64,000 bases of DNA from Trogon surrucura (Eukaryota > Chordata > Aves > Trogoniformes > Trogonidae): assembly GCA_020746105.1 (NCBI GenBank), contig CM036618.1:45965514-46029513 (forward strand), written 5' to 3'. The notes below the pieces were generated by a model. It saw only the letters and a program-made list of their open reading frames with translations, did not search any database and was not told where the DNA came from. A program made the translations under genes and the position numbers. Within the stretch, counting starts at the first letter, position 1, and every line of letters starts with the position of its first letter. Of this stretch, positions 12,601 through 23,550 are shown piece by piece.

Positions 12601-15600
12601 TCTGTCCAGGAACCTACAGTGGAACTTTTCCTAATCCATCTGTTTAAGTCTCAAATGGTTTCACTGCTCCACTCACTTACCAGCACTGCTGGAATGTTAG
12701 TGCTTTATGATTAAAGGATATTGTTGTTCTTTTCATCCATCATCCTGGAGGTTGCTATTAATAATACAGTTTGTTCTTTTTTATTATTATTTTTTCCTCT
12801 GTTTTTTGGCCCTTGCTTCCTCTTTGGCTGCTTCTTCTCAGATTTTCTGTCCCTCTCTGTCTTATTTTTCTTTATTCAGATAGGTCATTTTCAGCAACTT
12901 AAGTTGAGATGGGCAAAAAAGCAAATCATGTCAGTGCTTCCTGGAGAGTGTGCCCTGCCTTTCAGTACTTGAAAAATGAACGGGAGAAAGACAAAAGGAA
13001 ATTAAGCTAAAATGTGGGAGAGGGAAAGGCAGAATTGTAATAGGAGAGATCAAATTGTACAGAAGTCTCTGTGACTCCAGAAATATTAATTATTGCTTCA
13101 TACTTATACTAATATCTGAAAGCACTTATTAGCATCTCTTTGTGATTAAATTTTATAACAGGGAAAAATCTTAGGTTTAATTTCTATTGAGATATACTAC
13201 AGTACATGAAAATGTGCTTACTGTTTTTCTGTAAAATAGCCAAGCTGTATTTAAATATAAGTGCTGATCATTTTCAAACAAAATGAGGAACCTCTGTGGC
13301 TTTTCCAGCTCACTCCAAAGAAAAATGGACTTAAATGAAAAAAAAAAAAACCCAAGAAGAATTTTATTTTCTGTTTTCCTTTATAAGTGGATAAAGAGTC
13401 ATGGATATTGAAGGCGACTTATTAATCAAGTTGTAAAAAATTTGATACCAGCTTTGGACAAAGGAGATGAGAGTCATCCTGAGAACATTCTTTTCTGGGA
13501 CAGGAAACCGACGGAGCAAAGCCCCGAGAACATGCTGAGACACTTCGTATTCAATCCATGGCCTTATAAAGAGATGAAAAATGAGCCTTGTCCAAAATTC
13601 TTACCTCAGCACCCAGTGGCAAAAATAAAATGTGAGCTTGGGACCAGGTCTCTTTGAAGCTGAATTTTGTATTTTTTTGTATTTTTTTTTAAGCTCTGCA
13701 ACAGGTCCCTGGTGGTTACAGGTATTGATTGTCAGAAAGTAATCTGTTCAGGTTTGGGGGCATGCCAGACCAAATCCTGGAGTACATTTCTTCCTCTTCA
13801 AGGACATGTTGAGCTTTTTATACTGTCCACACTGGCTTACTTGTCAGCTGTCTAGCTTCTTTGTCCTTACTGATTTCCCTATTTGTGGGGACCACATAAT
13901 TAAATCTCCCTTAAAAGAAAAGACTTATACATTGCTACTCGAGAATTTTCTACCAGTGCCGAAGGTTTTTTTACCCCATTTTTTTAACCCTCATTTTTCT
14001 TCTATAATCATTATTTGATTCCCTCTGGCTGCCTACTACTTATTTGTAGTAGTACCATTCATCCATTGAGACCTTTCCATCTGTCACACAGCTTTTCTTT
14101 CTCTCCCCAGAAGCTTTCTTCTACGGTGCCATGCTTGATTTTCTGGGTTTAGCTGTCTGCTTGTATGTTCTTTTTAGTATTTTTAAAAAATGCTTCAATA
14201 CTCAGAGCAAATACAACAAGAAGAGGAAAAAAACACGTAGGATGAAGAGCGTGAGATTCCTGATGAATTAATGAATCAATAAATACAGCCAGTGCATAAG
14301 TGATGGCCAGACTCTGCTTCTCTGAATTATTGTTGATGTGTTTAAAATCTTTCCAGTTTTGTGTTAGATAAATAGATGACGTCAGGAAATGTTGCATTCC
14401 CTTTGCTGTACTGACTCCCTTTGGTGTACTGATTACAAAGAATGTCCGAGGAAAATCAGATATACTGAGGTACAACACTGTAGTTACTTACTGGAAACAA
14501 TGTCTTAAAGGGTTAAACATTCCCTTACTAAGACAAGACCAGGATCACATCTTATATTTAAAATTAAATGAGCAATTTTCTTATGCAGAAGTTAGATATT
14601 AAAAAATGCTAAAAAACAAAAAGGTATTCCTGGTGAAATCCTGGGTGGGTTAAAGCCAACAGCACAGTCCTTGTTCATTTTTGTGTGTCTTCAACTGATA
14701 ATATTTGTGATTGTAGTCTAAATGGGCTGTTCACATCAAGTGTATCTTATTTTTTCATATGAGTAAGACTAGGAAATTTTACATCTGCTCTACAGATCTA
14801 TTTTGCAATTGACTCAGATCTCAAATTGTTTGTCTTGGAGAAAATCTCACAAAATTACATGCTTCCAAAAATATGTTTGGAGCTTCTCTTTATGAATTTT
14901 CTTTTATTTTCCTCTTACACTTTTCACTACATCTTCTCACGATTTTGTTTCAAATATTCCTGCAAGTGTACCATCAATCTTAAGATTTGTAAAAAGTTTG
15001 TGATGCAAAATATTTTCAGTAGAAATACCTTCACTATTTATAAAATTACTTCTCTGGCTATATGAGAAATACTGATAGTCCTCAAGCAAATAGAAAAGCT
15101 GACTTGAATGGCAATCCCAAGAAAGTTTCCTTTGCTACCAGCTGTTTTGTTGCACTGTTCTGAGAACAAAGTGGGAGGGAAACACATCAGAAGCTTCAGT
15201 ACACACTTGTATCAACATATGTCTAAACAGCTAAAAGAAAATATTTTATTTGTAAAGTGTTCCTCCTGTGAAAGTAAGGATCACTCAAATCCAGCTATTG
15301 CTTTACCTGAACTTTACGGTGTTTTGCAAAGGAAAATAAATATTTATTTTCTGGGATAACTTATGAGAAAGAAAATGAGTGAGAAGAGGGAAGAAGCAGG
15401 AATGGGAGAGAGAGAAACAGCTCTTATAGTCCATCATGACCACTGAAAACTTTTCTATATTTTGACGCAAGAATTAATGATTGAACAATAAAGAGGGTGA
15501 AAGAGCTTTTTTGTGTGTCCCATGTTTTATGGTCCCAGTGCAGGGTCAATGTATACCTACACCATTCATGTTTGTTCTCATTGTTCTTAAAGATCCTTAG

Positions 15601-15812
15601 TGGGTAAAATTGCACTGTTGTCCAGGGAATAAAGTCTAGTGCTTTACTGCAATTACTTTTTCTTGCAGTAATTTAAGTTTATTGCTTCCTATTTTTTTAT
15701 CCAAAATGGACTTGGCAAACAGATTATTCTCTTCTACACTGCAGCCGGTGCTCAAGTGTTTCCTTCACTTTTCTTTGGCTTAAGGATAAATATTCCCAGT
15801 CCTTTGGCTTAA
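6610..15812. other. unassigned non-coding DNA (9.2 kb)
   Basis: No gene or interspersed repeat recognised. Contents are AT-rich unique sequence with short A/T runs (8372-8386, 11436-11448, 13340-13350) and a few open frames of 60-110 codons. The most protein-like of these, at 13442-13657 (+), has no splice signal or known domain. A pyrimidine-rich tract ending in CAG at 8500 resembles a splice acceptor, but every frame after it stops within nine codons. Confidence 0.6.
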
Positions 15813-16591
15813 TCATAGAATCATAGAATCATAGAATGTTAGGGATTGGAAGGGACCTCGAAAGATCATCAAGTCCAATCCCCCTGCCAGAGCAGGAATG
15901 CCTAGACTATGCCACACAGCAACGTGTCCAGGGAGGTCTTGAATGTCTCCAGAGAAGGAGACTCCACAACCTCTCTGGGTAGCCTGTTCCAGGGCTCCGT
16001 CACCCTCACTGAGAAGAAGTTTCTTCTCTAGTTTAAGCGGAACCTCTTATGTTCCAGTTTCAGCCCATTACCCCTTGTCCTATCAGTGGTTGTCACCGAG
16101 AAGAGCCTGGCTCCATCCTCGTGACACTCACCCTTGATATATTTGTAAACATTAATGAGGTCACCCCTCAGCCTCCTCTTCTCCAAACTAAAGAGCCCCA
16201 GCTCCTTCAGTCTTTTCTCATAAGGGAGATGCTCCACTCCCTTCATCGTCCTAGTTGCCCTGTGCTGGACTCTCTCCAGCAGTTCCCTGTCTTTCTTGAA
16301 CTGAGGGGCCCAGAACTGGACACAGTATTCCAGATGGGGTCTCACCAGGGCAGAGTAGAGGGGAAGGAGAACCTCTCTCGACCTACTAACCACCCCCCTT
16401 CTAATACACCCCAGGTTGCCATTGGCCTTCCTGGCCACAAGGGCACAGTGCTGGCTCATGGTCATCCTGCTGTCCACCAAGACTCCCAGGTCCCTTTCCC
16501 CTACACTACTCTCTAATAAGTCATTCCCCAACTTATACTGGAACCTGGGGTTGTTCCTACCCAGATGCAAGACCCTACATTTACCCTTGTT
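15813..16591 (-). mobile_element. CR1 LINE, young 3' fragment
   Basis: The element starts (its 3' end) with three units of the CR1 octamer tail, here as TCATAGAA on the plus strand. It continues through about 90 bp of 3' UTR into the C-terminal part of ORF2. It aligns closely with the copies at 39.2, 45.2 and 62.7 kb. Homology stops at about 16591, inside the codons for [10 protein letters not shown], so the element is 5'-truncated to about 780 bp, which is typical of CR1. It shares three diagnostic residues with the 62.7 kb copy (SSVGERD, RRGVVS, RELLERV). I see no clear target-site duplication. Confidence 0.95.
15907..16591 (-). pseudogene. CR1 ORF2 C-terminal remnant, one nonsense codon
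   Basis: This encodes the segment after the RT catalytic core, from about [17 protein letters not shown] to the ORF2 C-terminus. In CR1 this region follows the FADD motif and forms the thumb and C-terminal part. The frame is open from 16570 down to 16031. A TAG at 16028-16030 then replaces the TCG serine of the other copies (RFRLN then S), a C-to-A change. Beyond it the frame continues to the normal stop at 15907-15909. No catalytic motif is present, so even without the stop it could not be an active reverse transcriptase. Confidence 0.9.
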
Positions 16592-16992
16592 ACATAGCCC
16601 AGTTCAGGCTTTCCTCCACAGGCTGGATTATTGACACTGTGCACTGGCTGCTCCATTTCTCACCAACATGAGGACTCAGAGGTACACACAAAGCTTCAGG
16701 TGACACTTCCTGGGATGGACAGGTAGATAATTTCACCTGCTTTGTAGATATTGTCAGGTTTTTTCTTGCACCCACATTACCTTTCCTAACATTTGTTGAG
16801 ATTATACCCAGTTCTTAAATTTTCTACTTATTTGTGTTAACTGTAAGGTAAATACTAATTTCGGGTGGCAGGCTTAGAAGTGTGATGATGGGCCAGGGGC
16901 CAGGGCCAGGCACCTTACAACTATGAAGCCCAAACTGGTGGATGTGGTAAGCCAAACAAATGGCCTATATGATCTTCTGCTTGAGTTTTAAG
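16592..16992. other. unassigned spacer between two CR1 copies
   Basis: About 400 bp between the minus-strand CR1 and the next CR1 tail. It contains no recognisable repeat or gene. A GC-richer patch near 16890-16910 (repeated GGGCCAGG) is the only notable composition. Confidence 0.6.
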
Positions 16993-17032
16993 TAGTCCTG
17001 TGAGGAGCAGGGAGATGGACTGGATGAGTCCA
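16993..17032 (+). mobile_element. outer CR1 3' tail, left half (split by insertion)
   Basis: The sequence TCCTGTGAGGAGCAGGGAG followed by GGACTGGATGA matches the usual CR1 3' UTR wording (a gagcaggg block, then ttggactcgatgatc). It breaks off at ATGAGTCCA (17024-17032). The same nine bases reappear at 17463-17471, followed by TTCCAACTTAGG, which is exactly how a CR1 tail should continue. The two halves are therefore one older CR1 end interrupted by the element at 17033-17462. Confidence 0.75.
17024..17032 (+). repeat. target-site duplication, left copy
   Basis: ATGAGTCCA, identical to 17463-17471, flanks the inner CR1. The duplicated bases belong to the 3' UTR of the older, outer CR1. Confidence 0.75.
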
Positions 17033-17462
17033 ACTTGGCTGAGAGAGCTGGGGTTGTTCAGCCTGGAGAAGAGAAGACTCCAGGGAGACATTATAGCAGC
17101 TTTCCAGTACCTGAAGGGTGCCTACAGGAAAGCTGGGGAGGGACTGTTTGCAAGGGCATGTCATGACAGGACGAGAGGCAACGGTTTTAAACTAGAGTGG
17201 GGTAGATTTAGATTAGATGTTAGGAGGGATTTCTTTACTGTGAGAATGGTGAAACACTGGAACAGATTGCCCAGAGGTGGTGGGGGCTCCATCCTCGGAG
17301 GCATTCAAAGTCAGGCTTGATTGAACTCTGAGCAATGTGATCTAGTTAAAGATGTCGCTGCTCACTGCAAATGGGTTGGACTAGATGACCTTTAAAAGTC
17401 CCTTCCAACCCCATGCATTCTATGATTCTGTGATTCTATGACTCTATGATTCTATGATTGCT
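17033..17462 (+). mobile_element. inner CR1 LINE 3' fragment, nested
   Basis: About 430 bp covering the last part of ORF2 and the whole 3' UTR of a CR1 subfamily different from the young copies. The readable frame (17000-17320) gives [36 protein letters not shown] and [20 protein letters not shown], classic CR1 ORF2 C-terminal wording. The 3' UTR reads GGGTTGGACTAGATGACC and ends in several ATTCTATG/ATTCTGTG octamers. The same UTR type occurs at 62.3 kb. The frame ends slightly early, near VVDAPSLE-equivalent positions, because of a small indel in the GGTGGTGGGGG stretch. Nine-base duplications flank it. Confidence 0.92.
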
Positions 17463-17490
17463 ATGAGTCCATTCCAACTTAGGATTGTCC
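17463..17490 (+). mobile_element. outer CR1 3' tail, right half
   Basis: This begins with the right copy of the nine-base duplication (17463-17471) and continues TTCCAACTTAGGATTGTCC, the end of a CR1 3' UTR. It runs straight into the pentanucleotide array, which occupies the position of this element's octamer tail. Confidence 0.72.
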
Positions 17491-17595
17491 TGTTCTGTTC
17501 TGTTCTGTTCTATTCTATTCTATTCTATTCTATTCTATTCTATTCTATTCTATTCTATTCTATTCTATTCTATTCTATTCTATTCTATTCTGTTC
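17491..17595 (+). repeat. (TGTTC)4(TATTC)16(TGTTC)1 microsatellite
   Basis: Twenty-one perfect pentamer units over 105 bp: four TGTTC, sixteen TATTC, one TGTTC. It begins exactly where the octamer tail (ATTCTATG)n of the outer CR1 is expected, and its unit is contained in that octamer. It most likely arose by slippage from the CR1 tail. The 61-codon frame through it is an artefact of the repeat. Confidence 0.97.
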
Positions 17596-18783
17596 TAATC
17601 CAGGAGCAGATGATAAAATCAGTGGGATTCCCTACCTGAATAGGAATATATTCTCATAACATCATAGAGTGAGGAGCTTGATGTGACTGGCTTGCTATCA
17701 ACTCTGTTCTACAAGTGTTTTATTCCTGTATGTGTAAACTTAATGAAATTGCTAAGACAAAGGAATGGAGTGGGATTGTCACTCAACGTAGAGAATCAAT
17801 AACAATGGATGAAATTATTTCACTATGCGTTGGGCTTCTATAGAATAGAAAAAAGTCTAAGTGAAATTTGCCCTCAGAATCGATGAACGTTTTATTTCTT
17901 TTTCTTCATATAGAACCAAAAAATTCCAAATCTGCACTAATGTCTGAAAGTGGCCCAAGTGATCACAGTGGTCTTCAGGGAGAAGTCTGGACAAAAAACC
18001 GACCATATATTCAAGTGCATGATCAAGTAGGCTTTTTTCATATAAGGGAGATTTTTCTAAATTACTATTTTTTGGTAGGATTGTGTACAATATGTGGTAA
18101 TTTGAAAATCTAATTCTGCCTTTGTGGCTAATACTTTTTGCCTTTTTCTTCCCTACAATGAATGAGCGTGGTTAGAAGATATTGTTTTAAAGCTACTGCC
18201 TGTTTCCCCTTCTTTCCTTTTTCATGCCATCACTTTAAAACTTCAGGGCCATAGACCACAGTGCTTGTGTTAAATGAATATATTTGACAGGAGTTAAGTC
18301 TTTTGGGCATTGCAATAGGTTTTCCTCATCTTGGCATGTGAAGACTGAGAGTGTTCTTTGACACCAGCAGCAGAGGATGTGAGCACAGCAACTTTCAGGG
18401 CATGAGAAGTGTCAGCATAAGGAAAATTCAACAAAAGTAGACAGTGTTGAGCTAATTTTCCTACACCATGCCATGAATTTAGCCAACTCCTGCTCCTGTG
18501 AATTCTGGGCTGACAGAGTTTCCCTCTTTGTTGCTAAATATCACATAAAGTGTTCTGTCAGCATCAAGACTTTTTCAGTCCCCTTATATAGTAAAATAAA
18601 AATATAGTCCTTATGCCCATGTTTGAAATTTCAGCATAAGTTAAAAAAAAAAAAAGTATAAACCTTTCCAACAGGCCAAGACTGCATTTTGGAGGTTCAT
18701 TTTTCAGAACATCATGTAGTCAATGCTGTCGAGAAGAGCTGAAGGCGAAAGATATGTAGGGCACAAGTACTAAAAATTGAAAA
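17596..18783. other. unassigned non-coding DNA with one exon-like stretch
   Basis: No repeat recognised. The only item of note is the exon-like segment at 17914-18026, listed separately. An A run lies at 18643-18655. Confidence 0.55.
17914..18026 (+). CDS. weak candidate internal exon
   Basis: A 113-bp open stretch preceded by a good acceptor (about 20 nt rich in T and C, ending ATAG at 17913) and followed by CAA|GTAGGC, a moderate donor. Read with two bases of a split codon first, it gives a hydrophilic peptide beginning PKNSKSALMSESGPSDHSG and ending RPYIQVHDQ. I do not recognise the protein. Against it, the opposite strand is also open here, the donor is not consensus, and no partner exon was found. 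Pseudo-exons like this are common in vertebrate introns. It could equally be chance or part of a non-coding transcript. Confidence 0.18.
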
Positions 18784-18850
18784 TCTTACTCCCATTAAAA
18801 TGCATGGGATTTCTGCCAGTTGCCATAGACATCAGTGGCAGCAGCATCCT
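18784..18850. repeat. ancient amniote interspersed-repeat relic
   Basis: The words CTTACTCCCATTAAAATGCA, then TGCCA, then ATCAGTGGCAGCAGCATCCTG follow the 'cttactcccattgacttcaatgggagttttgcca...cagtggg' pattern common in turtle, crocodile and bird genomes. Only a short degraded piece remains, so the family cannot be fixed from this copy. Confidence 0.4.
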
Positions 18851-21800
18851 GCTATTTTTTTTCTGTTTTTACTTTCCATTTTCCTCATCTTTTTATTTAT
18901 TTTTGAATCCTGAGAAAGGGAAGTAAAACATACATTTCTAGAATGGTTTCCATAGCTTATACCTCAGATCTCCTAATGTTATTAGGGTTACAGTTATTTA
19001 CTTATATTCCAAATTTTATAGTGATGATTAAAACCTACAGTCAGGAAAAATCCTACGTAGGTTAGAGGCATCTGATCTCTGAGTACCTATGAATGTAATT
19101 TTTTCTTCAAGTTTTTCTACACCGAGCTGGGTTTTTGTTAAGGTACTTAAGGGCAAAAATGTTTGAAGGCTGAGCTCTCATTTTCTGTGGAACAAGCATC
19201 CTACAAGAAAGTGAAAGCTCTGAAGCACCAAAGAGAGCTTCCACTTTTAGCATTGATTTGAAAAGGTAAGTTTCTGAACCTCAGGATTTTTACATATATG
19301 CACACTTGGGAAGTATGACTGCACTACATTTGTTTGCACAGGATCATTTCTTCTGGTTTTCCTCTTATGTTTTGTATTTCTATGATTTTTGTAAGTGATA
19401 TTTTTCATGGATACAGTCTTGTTGCTCAGCTGCACACCGTGGTCTTCTCTATGATATACAACTCGAAGAGAAGGGAACCATTGCAGGGGCGCAAATACCT
19501 GAGAAAAGAAGCTAGAGGCGAAAGCAGCAAAGCTGGTCGTTGAAGGAATTTGCCCCCCCTTTCGTGTCTAATAAACATCTCTAAGTCAGAATTGCTGCTG
19601 CTTCTTTACATGCTTCAGTAGCAGAGATGTAGAGAGAGGTTCTCCTCCACCCTCCATCCCAGCCACTGCCTGCAGGACGGGCTGACGCCCTAGAAGTTTT
19701 CTCTCTGTCGCTGCTGCCTGCCAGAAGCAAAATGTGGGCACTGAGCTTGGGAATCCAGATATCAGCAATAGTCTGGTTGGCCTCCATGGGAACTTCTGGA
19801 TGGTTATTTCTAGAAATATATTTTTGTTTCTGTAGGATTCTATTCCAGAAAATTATTGACTAAAGAGTGTTAAGAGACAAAGACCTTGACCATACTCACA
19901 GCGGTAAAACATGGGAATGACTATATCCAGTAGGGAAAAAAGCTGCTTACTCTGTTTTTCCCATTACCTAGAGATCAATCTTTGGCATTTGGCTTTATCA
20001 GAATAAAGAATATCCCACTACAAGTAAACAGGGACCCTGGGTTTCTCCTTTCACTCCCCTTTCAGTTGCTGTTGTTCTGCAATCCCCACGTAAGTAAACT
20101 CATTTCAACTAAAAATGTGGTACAGCTTCTTTCCTTTTAGGTGATAATAATTTTATGTTAAAAAAAAAAAGCCTTTAAAAATATATCTTCTTATCCTTTT
20201 GTCCCCTGACATAAATGTCATGGGTTTTGTCAGTACTGTAGTTTAAAAAAAAGGGTCAAATACTTTTATTCTGTGGATTGATAAAGAGAAAACAAGAAAC
20301 ATAGATAGCTTATTCCTGGAAAACATCATTTCCTGAAAGTACAATATTTTCCTCCACCTCATAAATATTATACAGGATCAACCCTTGGAAGCAAATAAAA
20401 TGTAATTACTATTGATGTTTTATACAATGTTCAGAATCTTCAAATGATAATCCAGTCTTAAATCTTTTTATAAACTAAAGTAGTCTGAGTAATTTCACCT
20501 TAATTACAGCGTCTTTTGTTTGTGTAACAAGCTATGTTGATTTCTTTAAAGCAGGATAAATATACAAAGTAAAACAAGCTGCAAGCACACAAGTTTAAGA
20601 ATAATTAACACATCCCTTGTGGTGCTTCTCAGTTTATTTCTGTACAGATAAGTAAGTAAGTCTTGAGAGCTCAGACCCTAATGGTTGAGTTACTGTAGGA
20701 TGTGTGGAAAACTATGAACCATGTTGTGGTCCTTTCTCATGGTAAATTGTTGGTACCATTTCTGATAAAAGAAAAGGATACCTTAAGCTTCTCTTGTAAT
20801 CAGTTTTGAGACAGCATTTTCAAGTCAGGACAAGAAATGACTCAACCATTCTCACCCCCCTTCTTTTTTCTTTTTTTTTTTTTTTTCTTTTTTTTTTTAA
20901 TCCCAGTCACTGGTAAAACTGTAACTAGGTTTTCTGGGAAAGTACATCATCCAGTGCTTCCCCACGTCTTTCCTTGAAGTATTTCTTTTGTCTGTCTCCC
21001 TTACACCCGTGTGCAGTGACACAATGTTTCTGCACAGTGGGAGCTTGCAATCTCTGAAGAGGCTTTCAAGCATTGCCTTTTAGACTGAAATCATTACAAT
21101 CTTCAATAGCTGCTTGGATTTGAAAAACTAGCACATTATTATTCTCTGGACTGTCTGGATGTAAAAAGAGGTTATTTTCTTGCTTCCTTTTATTTCATTT
21201 TATTTCTTTTTTTTTTTAGTCCCTGGGTACACGTTGCCCTTACACCTAACTTTAGTTTGTTTGGATCTCCACTGGAGTTCCAATTCAGATATCTTGTGCT
21301 GTTTGTGTTTTTCTTTCATGTAGGGTTTTACATTATAAATGAGAACTCTCTGTTAGAGAGATTTATATTTTGGTTATACTTAATGCTTTTGAGTCACACA
21401 TCTTTTTTTTGTATGTGTAATTATCATAGTTATTATTATCACTAACATAGTGCAGCATATAGTACAGTATGTCATAATAAATGTTACGATGTGCACCATA
21501 AGAGATGTTTGATAATATACCCATGATTTTTAAATGCATAATTTCGTAGGGCATTCAAGTCATCTCATCTGATATCCTGTAAACCACAAGCTGTATCTGT
21601 TGCACCAGCAAACCATTATCCCAAATCCAGGGACTTTGGTGAGGTGAGTACCTCATGGGATATACTGTTTCCTCTGGTGAGAGGATGAGAGATCAGGATG
21701 CTACCAGCACCTGAGGACTGTTTGGTGAGTGGAAATGGATCAGGAAACCCTTGCCCAGGTGATCCTGTGTCTGCTTTGTGGCTTTTCCTGCAGAAAAAGG

Positions 21801-23287
21801 GCTCCAGACTCTCACTGAACTGATCAGAAAGGAAACTCCTCTCTGACTCTAAGTCTAGTGTGACTCTGGACAGATATGCAAAATGGAAAATGGGCTATTC
21901 TTCCCATGTAGCAAGGCAAGCACACATTAAGACCAGGGCCCACAGTCTTTATTTGGTCAGGTAATGCATACAGTGCTTTTCTCTTAAAGAATCAGTTTCT
22001 GGAATTCAGTTGAATGATTGTGGCTGTTGGGCTGTTGAAAAACTAACATGAGAAAAGTTATATAGTCTTTCCAGACGCATGTTTAGCTCAAAACTAAGCA
22101 AATCTTTCCCAGCCACAACTTCAGTGAGTGTTCTGTCAGAATAAAGCAAAGGTATTTCATGGAGGACTGGGAGTACGGTTTTGTCTCATCTTCTCCATGA
22201 CAATGCCCTGTGGGTGTCACGGAAGGGGAAAAACTACAAAGCAGATAGATGTCATCACCTTTTCCAAGTGGGGTTGAGTTCCCAAGCCCTTTTCTCAACT
22301 GTGAATAAGGGAAGGTAACTGAGAGTACTCATGGACTGTGAGTGTGGATCAAACTTGGCACCTAAGAATCGCCCAGTTTATATACAACTATACTTTTTCA
22401 GTGATAGTAACAACTCCACAAGAGATACAACAGTGCCTTGTTTTATCTGGAAATAATGTGATCTTTAACCAGTTTTGTACTGGTCCCACCTGCAGAGGCT
22501 CTGGAGCAAGATACATGGCTCTGAATAACTATGGTTAAGTCTGTTTACTGATATTCAGGAAATATTTATTTTGATGGGACATTTAGCTCCACTCAAAACA
22601 AAGTAAAATCAGGCAACAACTCCTGCAAGTGGTTTTAAAAACCAGCTAAAAGCCCCCCGATGCTCTCATTGCCATGGGGTGATATAAAATGTGTGGATGT
22701 AAGGAGCTATGTTATTGCTGGGCATCAGCTTGATCCCTAAAAGACTGACAGGTGTCTTGAAGCAGCTAGCAGAATCAATTCTTTTATCATTCCTTGAATG
22801 ACTCAGGCCTAGAGAAAGAAGAACAGAGCACAGCATTTTCCACAAAAATGATAGAGGTGAGACATCCCTGTCTAACTTGTTGCTAAAATAGCGAAGAATA
22901 GATGCCACTGACTGTAAGCTACCACTGGCATTTCTAGTACACTATCACATTTTAATAAGCATAAACACTTTATTGAATTTACACCCATGTCTCTCTTGTT
23001 GTTTCTGGATAATATAACAACTTATAGTAAAATATATGCCATGTTTTCCTACATCTTGTAGTTACTCAGCATTAACCCGCTGGGCACACTAGGATTCTAA
23101 GGAACCTGGACAGAGAAACAAGCTGCTGCTGAAAACAACATGGGGATCAATACCTTGTATTACAGTAGAAATCCTTCTGGGCTTAAAACCTTATTTTCTT
23201 GTGTTTGGCAGGGAGCCCCAGAGAGTAACAAGAAGGGTGAATCACAGCATTTGTAGCAAATGTGTTCCAACAGAAAATGTTCCCGGG
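18851..23287. other. unassigned non-coding DNA (4.4 kb)
   Basis: No gene identified. The stretch includes a GC-richer patch at about 19430-19800 with a lone AATAAA at 19570, a polypyrimidine tract at 20851-20898, and a faint CR1-like trace at 21548-21632 (TCATCTCATCTGATATCCTG, then CCACAAGCTGTA). The trace is too short and eroded to call. Confidence 0.55.
20851..20898. repeat. polypyrimidine tract
   Basis: About 48 nt of almost pure T/C (CCCCCC, then T runs broken by single C) before AATCCC. It is a low-complexity tract. A splice acceptor is not supported because no CAG follows directly. Confidence 0.85.
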
Positions 23288-23550
23288 TTTCATGGATTCA
23301 AAGGTTTTTAAGGCCAGAAGGGGCTGTTGGATTGTCTTGTCAGCCCTCTTATTTAGCAGAGGCCATAGGACATGCTGGTACGAATCCCTGCCTTATATTC
23401 AGTAGCTCTCTTATGGACAAGGCTATACCTTTCAGAAAGGCAACCAATCTTGATGCAACTTTTGGCAGTGCTTGTTGCTATTCTGACAGCTAATTGCCCT
23501 TACTACTGTAAAGGTGGGCTTTATTTTCTATTTGCCTGCCTCTGACTTTG
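23288..23550 (-). mobile_element. ancient CR1-like 3' end
   Basis: The plus strand reads TTTCATGGATTC, then TTTTTAAGGCCAGAAGGGGC, and later GGCCATAGGACAT. It continues TTCAGAAAGGCAACCAATCT, then GCTAATTGCCCTTACTACTG. This is the word order of the old amniote CR1 3' region on the minus strand ('taaggccagaagggaccatt...aggccatag...agaaaaacatccaatcttgat...ggttaattaccctcactg'). Divergence is high, so it predates the bird-specific copies in this window. No coding potential is left. Confidence 0.65.

Noticed and set aside
13442-13657. 71-codon hydrophilic ORF that looks protein-like
   Set aside because: No good acceptor precedes it, there is no recognisable domain, and it stands alone in AT-rich DNA. 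Chance cannot be excluded.
14149-14478. 109-codon minus-strand ORF
   Set aside because: No domain or splice context, and a composition typical of translated AT-rich sequence.
17491-17595. CRISPR array or regulatory tandem array
   Set aside because: The units are 5 bp with no spacers. It is a simple microsatellite.
17454-17639. 61-codon ORF through the pentanucleotide array
   Set aside because: It encodes only repeats of FYSIL from the microsatellite.
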